Positions 43,637 through 53,266 of a DNA stretch of 63,250 bases are shown here, piece after piece. The position numbers and the translations under genes were made by a program. The DNA comes from Clostridiales bacterium (GTDB lineage: Bacteria > Bacillota > Clostridia > DUPQ01): assembly GCA_023145435.1 (NCBI GenBank), contig JAGLDS010000010.1:1-63250 (forward strand). Direction: 5' to 3'. Numbering within the stretch: the stretch's first letter is position 1; the number at the start of each line of letters is the position of its first letter. The notes beneath the pieces are model-generated. The model was not told where the DNA came from and searched no databases. It was given only the letters and a program-made list of their open reading frames with translations.

Positions 43637-43694
43637 ATCGCCCATAAATATTGATGATATTAATCAGCATTATATGGGAATATTAAAGAGCGAT
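43637..43694 (+). other. Nested helices upstream of the histidine phosphatase gene
   Basis: ATCG (43637-43640) can pair with CGAT (43691-43694), CCCATA (43641-43646) with TATGGG (43673-43678), and TTGAT (43651-43655) with ATCAG (43663-43667). The helices are nested in one 58-base element in the 177-base gap before the gene at 43726. Confidence 0.35.
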
Positions 43695-43725
43695 TTTAAT
43701 AACATTAAAAACAAAGGATAAAAAA

Positions 43726-44325
43726 ATGAGCACACAAGTATATTTAATAAGACATGGTGAAACCATGTGGAACAAAAAGAAAATTGTTCAAGGCCATATG
43801 AATTCGGAATTATCCAGTAAAGGCAAATCTCAGGCAAAAGCTGTAGGTGAGAAACTTAAAGATTACAATTTTGATGTTATTTATTCATCTGATCTTGATA
43901 GAGCAATTGATACTGCAAACTATATTAATGAACATCATAATCAGGTAATTATTTTTGATGAATTATTACGTGAAAGAGGTTTAGGTATTTTAGAGGGGAA
44001 AACTTGGGATATAATAAAAATGAATTATAAGGATGCTGCTAGCATTTACCATTCAGAAGATACCCATAGTGATATACCTGGTGGTGGTGAAAGCAAAAAA
44101 AGGTTTGCTAATCGTGTAATGACATTTATGGATAAAATAGCAGTACAAGAAGAGGGAAAAAAAGTACTTATTATTACCCATGGTGGGTATATTGTATATT
44201 TCATTAATCTTGTTCTAGGATTAGCACTTAATAAGAAAAGTAAAATCCATTATGTTAGAAATGGTTCTATAAGTAAATTTAGATATCAAAAAGGTGAATG
44301 GTTCTTAGAGAAGTTCAACGTTTAA
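43726..44325 (+). CDS. Histidine phosphatase family protein (phosphoglycerate-mutase-like)
   Basis: A 199-residue protein with the phosphohistidine motif LIRHGETMWN (7-16), the acid residue in LRERGLGILEG near 85, and ITHGGYI near 144. The family covers cofactor-dependent phosphoglycerate mutases, alpha-ribazole phosphatases and others; no specific substrate is indicated. It converges with the next gene, overlapping it by 11 bases. Confidence 0.85.
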   Translation: MSTQVYLIRHGETMWNKKKIVQGHMNSELSSKGKSQAKAVGEKLKDYNFDVIYSSDLDRAIDTANYINEHHNQVIIFDELLRERGLGILEGKTWDIIKMNYKDAASIYHSEDTHSDIPGGGESKKRFANRVMTFMDKIAVQEEGKKVLIITHGGYIVYFINLVLGLALNKKSKIHYVRNGSISKFRYQKGEWFLEKFNV

Positions 44326-45289
44326 TAACGCTATTTTGTTCATTTAGCATAGTGGCCCAATTAGATAAGTCTTTTGGGAGAAATTCATAAACTATCCATT
44401 CAGGATTAATTAAATCAATGATTTGATTAATCCTTTTATCAATAAATGGAGTATGAGTATCAATTTTAGAAATATGATTATAAACATCAATTAATTTTTC
44501 CATAAAATCTTGTTTGGAAAGGGAGGTTTTGGCTTTAATTTTATGATCTTCTCTAATGTAAGGTAAGAAACTAGGTTTATTTAAATGGATACCTTTAATA
44601 TAGGGTAATATTTCTTTGTTAACATTTAAGATATAAAGAAGATAATCAATTGCATCGTTATATGATGAAATTGATCTATTGGTAAGTAAAAGGTGAGATA
44701 TATCTAAAATAAACCCTTTATTTTTATAATCTATTTTTTCTAAAAAATAGATTGCTTTTTTCCAATCTAAAAAGTTCAAGCCAGGAGACCATAGATTTTC
44801 AAATAATAGCATTGGTCCATCACCTATAAATACTTTGTTTACTAATTTTGCTGTTTCATCTAAGACAAATAAATCATCATATGTGAAATTTAAGCTATAT
44901 GTTTCTTCTATAGATATTTGAGAGACATGAAACACCATATACTCACAGGAAAGCTCCTTTGCAACTAAAAACTCTTGCGTATACTTATGAATAAATCCCT
45001 CTTTATCAGTGAAACCATAATAATTTTTTATATTTTTAATATTAATAAATTCTGACATTAGTTTTGATTGGTTATTTGTCCATAAATCTAACCACATTGG
45101 CCAGTATATCAAATGAAGTCCTTTTACTAAATTTAATGGAATTTTATTGATTTTTCCAGGATTATATAGGATTCCTTCAACTCCATCTATATGATGGCTT
45201 TTTAAGAATGCTGTAAGCTTATTATAATCTTCTAAGAACCAGTCATTAACAATATTCCCTTTTAGCGCAATATTAACTAATATTTTCAT
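44315..45289 (-). CDS. Sugar-isomerase/AP-endonuclease-like TIM-barrel protein
   Basis: A 324-residue cytoplasmic protein. Segments such as CEYMVFHVSQ, LLFENLW and KGFILDISHLLL follow the metal-binding strands of the xylose-isomerase-like TIM-barrel fold. The real start is probably the ATG at 45289, since residues before it are atypical. No clear Shine-Dalgarno is visible and TTATACT lies about a dozen bases upstream, so the mRNA may be nearly leaderless. The substrate is unknown. Confidence 0.6.
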   Translation of the reverse strand: MKILVNIALKGNIVNDWFLEDYNKLTAFLKSHHIDGVEGILYNPGKINKIPLNLVKGLHLIYWPMWLDLWTNNQSKLMSEFINIKNIKNYYGFTDKEGFIHKYTQEFLVAKELSCEYMVFHVSQISIEETYSLNFTYDDLFVLDETAKLVNKVFIGDGPMLLFENLWSPGLNFLDWKKAIYFLEKIDYKNKGFILDISHLLLTNRSISSYNDAIDYLLYILNVNKEILPYIKGIHLNKPSFLPYIREDHKIKAKTSLSKQDFMEKLIDVYNHISKIDTHTPFIDKRINQIIDLINPEWIVYEFLPKDLSNWATMLNEQNSVIKR

Positions 45290-45401
45290 TATTACAGTAT
45301 AACATATGTTTGCGAAAGAACTATAATAATTACTATTATAAAAAAAACAGGTAGTACACCTATAATTGTATTTAAAGGAGATGATAACTAGCATATTGAA
45401 C

Positions 45402-45430
45402 TTGATTTTATTCTAATATAATGATATAAT
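45402..45430 (+). promoter_or_regulatory. Promoter of the perR-dfx-rbr operon
   Basis: TTGATT (45402-45407) and TATAAT (45425-45430) with a 17-base spacer. Confidence 0.72.
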
Positions 45431-45448
45431 AATCATAACGATTACTAT
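45426..45448 (+). promoter_or_regulatory. Candidate PerR operator
   Basis: An imperfect palindrome centred on TAATC-ATAAC-GATTA (45430-45444) overlaps the -10 box and start of transcription of perR. Its AT-rich arms are similar in type to Per/Fur boxes. Autorepression is inferred. Confidence 0.5.
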
Positions 45449-45460
45449 TAAGAGGAAATT

Positions 45461-45856
45461 ATGAACCAATATAGAAATTCGAAACAAAGAGAGAATATTT
45501 TATCTTACATTAAATCTGTAAAGACACATCCTACAGCTAATGTAATTTATGATGTAATGAAGTTAGACTTTCCAAATTTAAGTATGGGTACTGTTTATAG
45601 GAATTTACAGATTTTATCTGATCAAGGAGAAATCACTAAGTTAGATTTTGGTAGTACATTTGATCATTATGATGGTTATACAAAAGAACATAGTCATTTT
45701 GTTTGTACATCGTGTCAAAAAGTGTATGATATTCAAGTGGACTTCCCTAAGAGGGAACAAGTACAGAAAACAACAGTACACCAAATAAAAGGTAGTTTAA
45801 TTAGGTATTATGGTCTTTGTCAAGACTGTATGAAAAAGATGAAAGGAGAAAATTAA
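45461..45856 (+). CDS. perR: Fur-family peroxide regulator, PerR-like
   Basis: A 131-residue protein. The winged helix covers 1-75 (MGTVYRNLQILSDQGEI). C82-x2-C85 and C120-x2-C123 form the structural zinc site. H77, H79 and D90 align with the regulatory His pair and the Asp that separates PerR from Fur (which has Glu). The two genes behind it, desulfoferrodoxin and rubrerythrin, are classic PerR targets in anaerobes. AAGAGGA is upstream. Confidence 0.86.
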   Translation: MNQYRNSKQRENILSYIKSVKTHPTANVIYDVMKLDFPNLSMGTVYRNLQILSDQGEITKLDFGSTFDHYDGYTKEHSHFVCTSCQKVYDIQVDFPKREQVQKTTVHQIKGSLIRYYGLCQDCMKKMKGEN

Positions 45857-46239
45857 TGAAAAAAGGTAGTTTTTATTATTGCGAGATATGTAAAAATCTT
45901 GTAAAAGTAATTGATGCTAATGCTGATGCACTAGTATGTTGTGGACAACCAATGACTTTACTAGAACCACAAACTCAAGATAGTGGGAAAGAAAAGCATG
46001 TTCCTGTAATTATTAAAGAAGGTGAACAGACTAGAGTGGTATTAGGAGAAGTTCCTCACCCTATGAATAAAGAACATCATATTGATTTTATACAAGTTGA
46101 AACTAATGCTGGTAAAATAGGTATACAATATGTTGGAGAACAAGAAAAAGCGGAAGCTGTTTTTAATTTAAAAGCAGAGGAGATTGTTGATGTAGTTGCA
46201 TATTGTAACTTACATGGATTATGGATTTTAAAAAATTAG
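45856..46239 (+). CDS. dfx: Desulfoferrodoxin (superoxide reductase, two-iron type)
   Basis: A 127-residue protein. C9, C12, C28 and C29 bind the N-terminal desulforedoxin iron. H48, H68, H74, C117 and H120 match the Fe(His)4Cys catalytic centre that reduces superoxide to peroxide. The start overlaps the perR stop in TAATG, which supports the ATG at 45856 over an upstream in-frame one. The peroxide made is removed by the next gene product. Confidence 0.93.
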   Translation: MKKGSFYYCEICKNLVKVIDANADALVCCGQPMTLLEPQTQDSGKEKHVPVIIKEGEQTRVVLGEVPHPMNKEHHIDFIQVETNAGKIGIQYVGEQEKAEAVFNLKAEEIVDVVAYCNLHGLWILKN

Positions 46240-46256
46240 TAATGGAGGAAAAAAAT

Positions 46257-46793
46257 ATGGCAGATTTAAAAGGAACAAAAACTGAGAAAAATTTACAAGA
46301 AGCTTTTGCTGGAGAATCACAGGCACGTAACAAATATACATATTTTTCAAGTGTGGCTAAAAAAGAAGGATATGTTCAAATTGCAAACTTCTTTGCTGAA
46401 ACAGCTGAAAATGAAAAAGAACATGCAAAATTATGGTTCAAAGAATTAGCTGGTATCGGAGATACTAAAGCTAATCTTGTGGCAGCTGCAACAGGAGAAA
46501 AAGGCGAATGGACAGAAATGTATCCTAGAATGGCTAAAGAAGCAAGAGAAGAAGGCTTTAAAAGAATTGCTGCACTTTTTGAAGGAGTTTCTAAAATCGA
46601 AAAAGAGCATGAAGCTAGATATAATAAACTTCGTTTAAATATTGAAGACAATACTACATTTGCAAAACCAGAAAAAGTATATTGGAAATGTTTAAATTGT
46701 GGACACATTCATTATGGTGAAAGAGCGTTAGAAGTTTGTCCTGTATGTGCACATCCAAAAGCTTATTTTGAAGTATTAGGTAAAAATTATTAA
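46257..46793 (+). CDS. rbr: Rubrerythrin
   Basis: A 178-residue protein. The N-terminal ferritin-like four-helix domain (GTKTEKNLQEAFAGESQARN with its Glu ligands) holds the di-iron site. C145-x2-C148 and C161-x2-C164 form the C-terminal rubredoxin-type centre. It reduces hydrogen peroxide in anaerobes. GGAGG lies before the ATG at 46257. A terminator follows. Confidence 0.95.
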   Translation: MADLKGTKTEKNLQEAFAGESQARNKYTYFSSVAKKEGYVQIANFFAETAENEKEHAKLWFKELAGIGDTKANLVAAATGEKGEWTEMYPRMAKEAREEGFKRIAALFEGVSKIEKEHEARYNKLRLNIEDNTTFAKPEKVYWKCLNCGHIHYGERALEVCPVCAHPKAYFEVLGKNY

Positions 46794-46816
46794 TAACAAA
46801 TATTTATAAGTAATAA

Positions 46817-46842
46817 AAAACCAGGATTTTCCTGGTTTTTTT
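46817..46842 (+). terminator. Terminator after rbr
   Basis: AAAACCAGGA (46817-46826) pairs with TCCTGGTTTT (46830-46839) around a three-base loop, and the T run continues to 46842. Confidence 0.9.
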
Positions 46843-46853
46843 ATGTTTTCTTG

Positions 46854-46882
46854 TTGACATGGTATTATAATACTGGTAGTAT
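46854..46882 (+). promoter_or_regulatory. Promoter of the his operon with an internal palindrome
   Basis: TTGACA (46854-46859) and TAGTAT (46877-46882) with a 17-base spacer. The spacer contains the perfect 12-base palindrome GTATTATAATAC at 46862-46873, a likely operator. No T-box or histidine-rich leader peptide was seen in the short leader. Confidence 0.6.
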
Positions 46883-46938
46883 AGTGAAATACTTTAACAG
46901 TTTAATGCTTTAACACGATAAAGCAAATGGAGGATGAC

Positions 46939-48192
46939 ATGCCAAAATGGAAATATTATAACCCAGAGGGAATGCAAGATAAATTATTTGATAGATGCTA
47001 TATCAAACGGAATTTAGAAAGTAAAATAATACAAGTGTTTAGAAATAATGGATTCTATGAAATCGATACACCTGCCATTGAATTTTATGATGTGTTTTCC
47101 AATGACAGACAAATAATAGCACCAGAATCGCTATTTAAATTTGTTGATAAAAAAGGACGTTTGCTAGCTCTTAGGCCTGAATTAACAATACCAGCTGCTA
47201 GGGTGGTTGGGACTAAATTAAAAGACATGTCACTACCTATTAAAATATCATATCTTGGAAATTGTTATCAATACACAGACGCAGGCCCTGGCCAACAAAG
47301 AGAATTTACACAAGCAGGTGTGGAAATATTTGCATCAAATAATCCTTTTTATGATGCACAGATAATTAAAATGGCCATTGAAACAATAAAACAAGCTGGA
47401 ATTGAAGAATTTACTATTGAATTAGGACAAGTAGAGTTCTTTAAAGGATTAATGGAACAAACGATGTTTGATGAGGAAACCATTGAATTAATTAGAACTA
47501 TGATTGAAGCTAAAGACTACTTTGGAGTAGAGGAATTACTAGATGATAGGGAAGTTAAAGCAAGTATTAAAGAAAAAATACTAAATATGTCTAGTTATTT
47601 ATGTGACAAAAAAACACTATTAATATTGCAAAAAAGTGATTTAAACACACGATCTAAAAATGCTATAACTAATTTGCTTAACATTTTAGATATACTTGAA
47701 CAATTTGGTTTAACATCATATATTTCTGTTGACCTTGGTATGGTTAAAAAACTTAATTATTATACAGGAATGATCTTTAAAGGATTAACATATGGATTAG
47801 GTTATCCTATTTTAAGTGGAGGTCGATATGATAATCTAAGTGAGAGATATGGAAAACCACTTTGTGCAACTGGCTTTTCAGTAGGGATTGACTCACTATT
47901 AAATGCTTTACAAAGACAAGACAAAAAAAGCGAAAAGCCAAGTGTAGATACCATAGTAATGTTTAGTGTTAAAGGACGTAATAGTGCAATAAACATTACT
48001 AAGCAATTAAAAGAACAAGGATTATCTGTGGATTTAGTTGATGATAGTATAACAAAAGAATATGCAATAAAAAGAAATGTCCCAGGGATTATTCACGTAT
48101 TAGATGATGAAAATATAAAAATTATTAATATACAAGAAGATACAACAATAAATACAACAATCGAACAACTTTTGAAAGGAGAGACATCATGA
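46939..48192 (+). CDS. hisZ: ATP phosphoribosyltransferase regulatory subunit HisZ
   Basis: A 417-residue HisRS-like protein that has lost aminoacylation and pairs with the short HisG. The core with [36 protein letters not shown] and the GGRYDNL motif is intact. The start at 46939 ([12 protein letters not shown]) follows GGAGG; an ATG at 46927 lies ahead of that site. It overlaps hisG by 4 bases. Confidence 0.93.
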   Translation: MPKWKYYNPEGMQDKLFDRCYIKRNLESKIIQVFRNNGFYEIDTPAIEFYDVFSNDRQIIAPESLFKFVDKKGRLLALRPELTIPAARVVGTKLKDMSLPIKISYLGNCYQYTDAGPGQQREFTQAGVEIFASNNPFYDAQIIKMAIETIKQAGIEEFTIELGQVEFFKGLMEQTMFDEETIELIRTMIEAKDYFGVEELLDDREVKASIKEKILNMSSYLCDKKTLLILQKSDLNTRSKNAITNLLNILDILEQFGLTSYISVDLGMVKKLNYYTGMIFKGLTYGLGYPILSGGRYDNLSERYGKPLCATGFSVGIDSLLNALQRQDKKSEKPSVDTIVMFSVKGRNSAINITKQLKEQGLSVDLVDDSITKEYAIKRNVPGIIHVLDDENIKIINIQEDTTINTTIEQLLKGETS

Positions 48193-48827
48193 AGTATCTA
48201 ACAATAGCGTTACCAAAGGGACGGCTTGCAGAACTAACTCTTGATATGTTAAAAAGTGCTGGTATAAAATGTGAAAGTACTGATTTGAAATCACGAAAAC
48301 TAATCATTAAAGATCAGCAAAATATGATTAAATTCTTTATGGCAAAACCTTCTGATGTTCCAACATATGTTGAATATGGTGCTGCTGATTTAGGAGTTGT
48401 GGGAAAAGATACATTATTAGAAGAGAAAAGAAATCTATATGAAGTATTGAATTTGCAATTTGGAGCTTGTAAAATGTGTGTAGCTGGCCCAAAAGAGTTA
48501 AAAGGAAAACTAGATTCAATTGTTAATAAAAGAGTAGCAACAAAATACCCTACAATTGCAAGAGATTATTTTGAGATTGTAAAAAAAGAAAAAATTGAAA
48601 TTATAAAATTAAACGGTTCTGTTGAACTAGCTCCATTAGTAGGATTATCTGAGGTCATAGTTGATGTAGTTGAATCAGGAAAAACTTTACAAGAGAACAA
48701 CTTAGTTGTATTAGAAGAAATAGCAGATATATCTGCAAGGTTAGTTGTTAATAAGGTGAGCATGAAAATGAAAAATCAAAGAATTACACAAATTATAGAC
48801 AGTATGAAAAAGGAATTAGCAAAATGA
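48189..48827 (+). CDS. hisG: ATP phosphoribosyltransferase HisG, short form
   Basis: A 212-residue protein of the short class, lacking the C-terminal regulatory domain, so HisZ is needed. LPKGRLAEL at 8-16 and [22 protein letters not shown] in the second half are family blocks. It catalyses the first step of histidine synthesis. It overlaps hisZ and hisD by 4 bases each. Confidence 0.95.
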   Translation: MKYLTIALPKGRLAELTLDMLKSAGIKCESTDLKSRKLIIKDQQNMIKFFMAKPSDVPTYVEYGAADLGVVGKDTLLEEKRNLYEVLNLQFGACKMCVAGPKELKGKLDSIVNKRVATKYPTIARDYFEIVKKEKIEIIKLNGSVELAPLVGLSEVIVDVVESGKTLQENNLVVLEEIADISARLVVNKVSMKMKNQRITQIIDSMKKELAK

Positions 48828-50089
48828 TAACTATTACAACTGATAAAAAATTGGCATTATCAATAATAGAAGGTAGAGGACAACTTGATAACGAACAAGT
48901 GATTTCTAAAGTAACTAAGATGATGACAGATATAAGAAGTAATAAAGATGAAGCCATTAAAAGGTATACTGAACTTTTTGATGGAATAATTATTGATAAA
49001 TTAATGGTAAGCGAAGAAGAGATAAAATTTGCATATAAAATGATTGATGGTAAATTTTTAAAAATCATAAGACAAGCTATTAAGAACATTACGAAGTACC
49101 ATGAAAAGTTAACCCTTAATTCATGGCTTTGGGAAAAAGAACCAGGAATTACTCTAGGACAAAAAATTACTCCACTTGATACTGTTGGGATTTATGTACC
49201 AGGAGGAGTGGCTCCTCTAATTTCGTCAGTACTTATGAATGCTATTCCTGCAAAAGTTGCAGGGGTAAATAAAGTTATTATGTGTACACCTCCTGAAATT
49301 GATAATGAGCGAATTGTAGCTGCTAAAGAATGTGGTGTTGATCAGATTTTTAAAATAGGTGGAGCACAGGCGATTTTTGCCATGGCTTTTGGAACTGAAA
49401 GTGTTCCAAAAGTAGATAAAATAACAGGTCCTGGTAATATTTTTGTAGCAAATGCTAAACGACTTGTATATGGCTACTGTGATATTGATATGATAGCAGG
49501 TCCAAGTGAAATTATGATTGTAGCGGATGATAGTGCAAAAGTAGCTTATATTGCTGCTGATTTATTATCACAAGCAGAACATGATAAATTAGCAGGTGTA
49601 ATTCTAGGAGTAACATCCATGGAAAAGGCAAAAAAAGTAGAAATTGAATTAGAAAAACAAGTAAAAACCCTTTCAAGAAAAGAAACAATTCTATGTTCGT
49701 TAAATGATTATGGAGTTATATATGTAGATAATGATATGGATAATTTGATATCCTTAGTAAATGAAATCGCTCCGGAGCATTTAGAATTATTAGTAAATAA
49801 TCCTGATGAACTAATTGATAAGGTAAAGAACGCAGGGGCTATTTTTAAAGGTATGTATTCACCTGAACCATTGGGTGACTATTTTGCAGGACCAAATCAC
49901 ACGCTACCTACCGGGGGAACTGCCAGATTTTACTCGCCTTTGGGAACTTACGATTTTCAAAAGAGAACAAGCGTGATTGAATATAGTGAAAAACAGTTAA
50001 AAAAGGTAGCGAAAAGCATTGAAGCTTTTGCAAAGAAAGAGGGATTGGATGCTCATAAGAGAGCTATTTCAATTCGCTTTGAGGAATAA
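48824..50089 (+). CDS. hisD: Histidinol dehydrogenase
   Basis: A 421-residue enzyme oxidising histidinol to histidine in two NAD-dependent steps. [24 protein letters not shown] and the zinc-site regions [10 protein letters not shown] and EHLE are conserved. It overlaps hisG and precedes hisC by 2 bases. Confidence 0.95.
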   Translation: MITITTDKKLALSIIEGRGQLDNEQVISKVTKMMTDIRSNKDEAIKRYTELFDGIIIDKLMVSEEEIKFAYKMIDGKFLKIIRQAIKNITKYHEKLTLNSWLWEKEPGITLGQKITPLDTVGIYVPGGVAPLISSVLMNAIPAKVAGVNKVIMCTPPEIDNERIVAAKECGVDQIFKIGGAQAIFAMAFGTESVPKVDKITGPGNIFVANAKRLVYGYCDIDMIAGPSEIMIVADDSAKVAYIAADLLSQAEHDKLAGVILGVTSMEKAKKVEIELEKQVKTLSRKETILCSLNDYGVIYVDNDMDNLISLVNEIAPEHLELLVNNPDELIDKVKNAGAIFKGMYSPEPLGDYFAGPNHTLPTGGTARFYSPLGTYDFQKRTSVIEYSEKQLKKVAKSIEAFAKKEGLDAHKRAISIRFEE

Positions 50090-50091
50090 TT

Positions 50092-51147
50092 ATGAGAAAT
50101 TTTTTATGTAATAGAGTTAAATCAATTACACCTTATACTCCAGGAGAACAACCAAAGGATATGATGTATATAAAATTAAACACAAACGAAAATCCTTATC
50201 CACCTTCTTTAAAAGTTTTAAAAGCTATGAAAGATAGCGTTACTGATAAAATGCAATTGTATCCAGATCCTGAAAGTGTAAAATTACGAAAAAGAGCTGC
50301 AACTTATTACAATGTAAAGTTTGAAAATATTTTTGTGGGGAATGGATCGGATGAAATTTTAGCATTAGCTTTTATGGCTTTTTATCAAGATACAAAAATT
50401 TGTTACCCTGAAATATCATATAGTTTTTACCCAGTTTATAGTAACTTATATCAAGTGGATGATGAAAAAATTCCCATGAATGATAATTTAACTATCGATG
50501 TTAATAAAATAATGAATAAAAACAAAGGTGTTTTAATTACTAATCCAAATGCACCAACTGGTGAGCACCTTAATATTGAAACTTTAGAGAAAATTATTTC
50601 ATCAAATAATCAAAATGTTGTAATAATTGATGAAGCATATATTGATTTTGGTGGAGATAGTGTTATTAGCTTAATTGATAAGTATGATAATTTACTAGTG
50701 ATTCAGACTTTTTCTAAGTCACGGTCATTGGCAGGATTGCGAATAGGTATAGCGTTTGGTAGTGAAAATTTGATTAACCAATTAACATCAATTAAGAATT
50801 GCTTTAATTCTTATCCTGTAGATAAAATATCACAAGTTGCTGCTATCGCGTCTTTTGATGATGAATTATATTTTCAAAGTATTTGTCAAAAAATCAAGAA
50901 TACAAGAAAGTATACAATAAGCGAATTAGAAAAACTAGGTATGGAGGTGTTACCTTCGAAAGCTAATTTTATTTTTTCTAAACACAAAAACATCAATGGT
51001 GAAAAATTATATTTAAAATTACGTGAAATGGGGATATTAGTTAGATATTTTAGCTTACCATCAATCAGTGAATATGTTAGAATAACCATAGGAACAAAAG
51101 AACAGATGGATAAATTAATAAAAGCTATTAGAAAGATTTTGAAATAA
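50092..51147 (+). CDS. hisC: Histidinol-phosphate aminotransferase
   Basis: A 351-residue PLP enzyme. The Schiff-base lysine lies in TFSKSRSLAGLRIG near 205, and NPNAPTG and DEAYIDF are the PLP-contact motifs. It converts imidazole-acetol phosphate to histidinol phosphate. Spacing to hisD is 2 bases. Confidence 0.94.
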   Translation: MRNFLCNRVKSITPYTPGEQPKDMMYIKLNTNENPYPPSLKVLKAMKDSVTDKMQLYPDPESVKLRKRAATYYNVKFENIFVGNGSDEILALAFMAFYQDTKICYPEISYSFYPVYSNLYQVDDEKIPMNDNLTIDVNKIMNKNKGVLITNPNAPTGEHLNIETLEKIISSNNQNVVIIDEAYIDFGGDSVISLIDKYDNLLVIQTFSKSRSLAGLRIGIAFGSENLINQLTSIKNCFNSYPVDKISQVAAIASFDDELYFQSICQKIKNTRKYTISELEKLGMEVLPSKANFIFSKHKNINGEKLYLKLREMGILVRYFSLPSISEYVRITIGTKEQMDKLIKAIRKILK

Positions 51148-51183
51148 AATTTATAATTAGAAGTAACTGTAGAGGAGATATAT

Positions 51184-51771
51184 ATGATACGACAAGTTCA
51201 AATAAAAAGAAAAACAAATGAAACATTAGTTGATTGTACTATTAATCTTGATGGTAAAGGATTGTATAAGATTGATACAGGTGTTGGTTTTTTTAATCAT
51301 ATGTTAGAGTTGTTTTCAAAACATTCACTAATTGATGTTTCATTATTAGTAAAAGGTGACTTAGAGGTTGACTGCCATCATTCAATAGAAGATGCAGGAA
51401 TTGTTTTAGGACAAGCCATTAAAAAGGCACTAGGTGATAAAAAATCAATAAAAAGATATGGGTCCTTTACCGTTCCTATGGATGAGGCGTTAGCTCGAGT
51501 AAATATTGATTTAAGCATGAGACCATACTTAGTTTTTAATGGGGAATTTAGTAAAGAAAAAGTTGGTGATATGGATGTTGAAATAGTAGAAGAGTTTTTT
51601 ATGGCTTTATGTACTAATGCAGGTATCACCTTACATATAAATATTGATTATGGTAATAATAATCATCATATGATTGAAGCGGTATTTAAGGCTTTTGCGA
51701 GAGCATTGAGAGAAGCTATATCTATTGATGATAAAGTTGATGGAGTTCCATCAACCAAAGGAATTTTGTAG
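51184..51771 (+). CDS. hisB: Imidazoleglycerol-phosphate dehydratase
   Basis: A 195-residue monofunctional enzyme. The two metal-binding motifs are DCHHSIEDAGI near 62-71 and NNHHMIEAVFKAFARAL near 160-175. It is not fused to a histidinol phosphatase. AGAGGAG lies upstream. Confidence 0.95.
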   Translation: MIRQVQIKRKTNETLVDCTINLDGKGLYKIDTGVGFFNHMLELFSKHSLIDVSLLVKGDLEVDCHHSIEDAGIVLGQAIKKALGDKKSIKRYGSFTVPMDEALARVNIDLSMRPYLVFNGEFSKEKVGDMDVEIVEEFFMALCTNAGITLHINIDYGNNNHHMIEAVFKAFARALREAISIDDKVDGVPSTKGIL

Positions 51772-51780
51772 GAGAAAAGA

Positions 51781-52668
51781 ATGAGTTTATTAAGAAATAC
51801 AGATTTTATGGATGTGAAACCTTTTGTAAAAGGTAAAGTACGGGATATGTTTGATTTAGGTGACAAAATACTTATTGTTGTAACAGATAGAATATCAGCT
51901 TTTGACTGTGTATTTCCTGATTTAATACCATATAAAGGACAAGTATTAAATTCAATATCTGCTTTTTGGTTTGACTTTACTAAAGATGTAATAAAAAATC
52001 ATGTTATTACTACTGATGTATCTAAATACCCTGCTCCATACAATCAGTATCACGAGCAATTAAGTGGTAGATCAATGTTAGTAAAAAAAGTAGAAATTGT
52101 TCCTGTTGAATGTATTGTAAGAGGATATATTGAGGGATCTGGATTAAAGGACTATCGTAAAACTGGAAAAGTCTGTGGTATTACTTTACCTAAAGGTTTA
52201 ACACAAGCTGCTAAATTACCAGAACCTATTTTCACACCGTCAACAAAAGCTGAACAGGGACATGACATAAATGTTACATATGATGAGTTAATGACAATCA
52301 TTGATAAGGATTTAGCTAAAAAATTAAAAGATGCATCTATTGGGTTATATAAAAAGGTTAGTGAATATGCATTAACTAAAGGGTTGATATTAGCTGATAC
52401 TAAATTTGAATTTGGTTTACTTGATGGAGAGTTAGTGGTAGCGGATGAAATGTTTACTCCTGATTCTTCTAGATTTTGGGATGCAAGTGATTATGAACCA
52501 GGTAGAGCGCAAAAAAGTTTTGATAAACAGTATTTGAGAGAATATCTAGAAACACTTGATTGGGATAAAACTCCTCCTGCGCCATCATTGCCTTTAGATG
52601 TTATAGAAAATACTTCTAAAAAGTATAAGCAAGCTTATTCAATTTTAACTGGAAAGGAAATTGTCTAA
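51781..52668 (+). CDS. purC: SAICAR synthase (PurC), located inside the his operon
   Basis: A 295-residue enzyme of purine synthesis. KGKVRDMFDLGDKILIVVTDRISAFD at the N terminus and RGYIEGSG and DTKFEFG in the second half are PurC signatures. It joins CAIR and aspartate; the product is later split to AICAR, which HisF also releases. It lies 9 bases after hisB and abuts hisH. This position is unusual, as purC normally sits in pur operons. Confidence 0.95.
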   Translation: MSLLRNTDFMDVKPFVKGKVRDMFDLGDKILIVVTDRISAFDCVFPDLIPYKGQVLNSISAFWFDFTKDVIKNHVITTDVSKYPAPYNQYHEQLSGRSMLVKKVEIVPVECIVRGYIEGSGLKDYRKTGKVCGITLPKGLTQAAKLPEPIFTPSTKAEQGHDINVTYDELMTIIDKDLAKKLKDASIGLYKKVSEYALTKGLILADTKFEFGLLDGELVVADEMFTPDSSRFWDASDYEPGRAQKSFDKQYLREYLETLDWDKTPPAPSLPLDVIENTSKKYKQAYSILTGKEIV

Positions 52669-53265
52669 TTGATTGGAATTGTTGATTACGGAATGGGAAA
52701 CTTAGGAAGTGTAAAGAAAGCTTTTGATTATTTATCTATCAAAAGCTTTGTTTCATCTGACAAAGAACTTCTTAAAAAAGCTGATAAAATAGTTTTACCA
52801 GGTGTTGGCGCTTTTGAAGATGCGATGAATAATATTAATAAATATGATTTAACTAATATGATTAGAAGCGAAATCAATAACAATAAACCTTTTTTAGGGA
52901 TTTGCTTAGGATTACAATTGCTATTTGATTACTCAGAAGAAGGGGATAAACCTGCTGGATTAGGAATAATAAAAGGCGGAGTTAAAAAATTTGATACTTC
53001 TATAAATTTAAAAATTCCTCATATTGGATGGAATAATATTAATAGTGATAATTGTCCATTACTAAATTCATTTGACAAGCAATACTTTTATTTTGTACAT
53101 TCATATTATGTAGATCCTACAAATGATATAAATTGCAGTTATACAACCTACGGAAAAGAGTTTATATCAGCTATAGAAGAGAAGAATATTTTAGCAACAC
53201 AATTTCATCCTGAAAAAAGTGGTGAAGCAGGATTAGCTTTATTAAAGAATTGGGCAAAGGTGTAA
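52669..53265 (+). CDS. hisH: Imidazole glycerol phosphate synthase, glutaminase subunit
   Basis: A 198-residue class I amidotransferase. The nucleophile is in GICLGLQLLF near 80 and the His-Glu pair in QFHPEKSG near 182. It feeds ammonia to HisF. It starts at TTG 52669 immediately after the purC stop, with AAAGGA upstream in purC. Confidence 0.94.
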   Translation: MIGIVDYGMGNLGSVKKAFDYLSIKSFVSSDKELLKKADKIVLPGVGAFEDAMNNINKYDLTNMIRSEINNNKPFLGICLGLQLLFDYSEEGDKPAGLGIIKGGVKKFDTSINLKIPHIGWNNINSDNCPLLNSFDKQYFYFVHSYYVDPTNDINCSYTTYGKEFISAIEEKNILATQFHPEKSGEAGLALLKNWAKV

Positions 53266-53266
53266 A

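Noticed and set aside
44315-45394. Longer start of the TIM-barrel gene at 45394
   Set aside because: The added 35 residues are Cys/Tyr/Asn-rich and unlike the family; the ATG at 45289 begins the first barrel strand.
46862-46873. TATAAT at 46866-46871 as the his -10 box
   Set aside because: It is only 6 bases from TTGACA; the box at 46877-46882 has the proper spacing.
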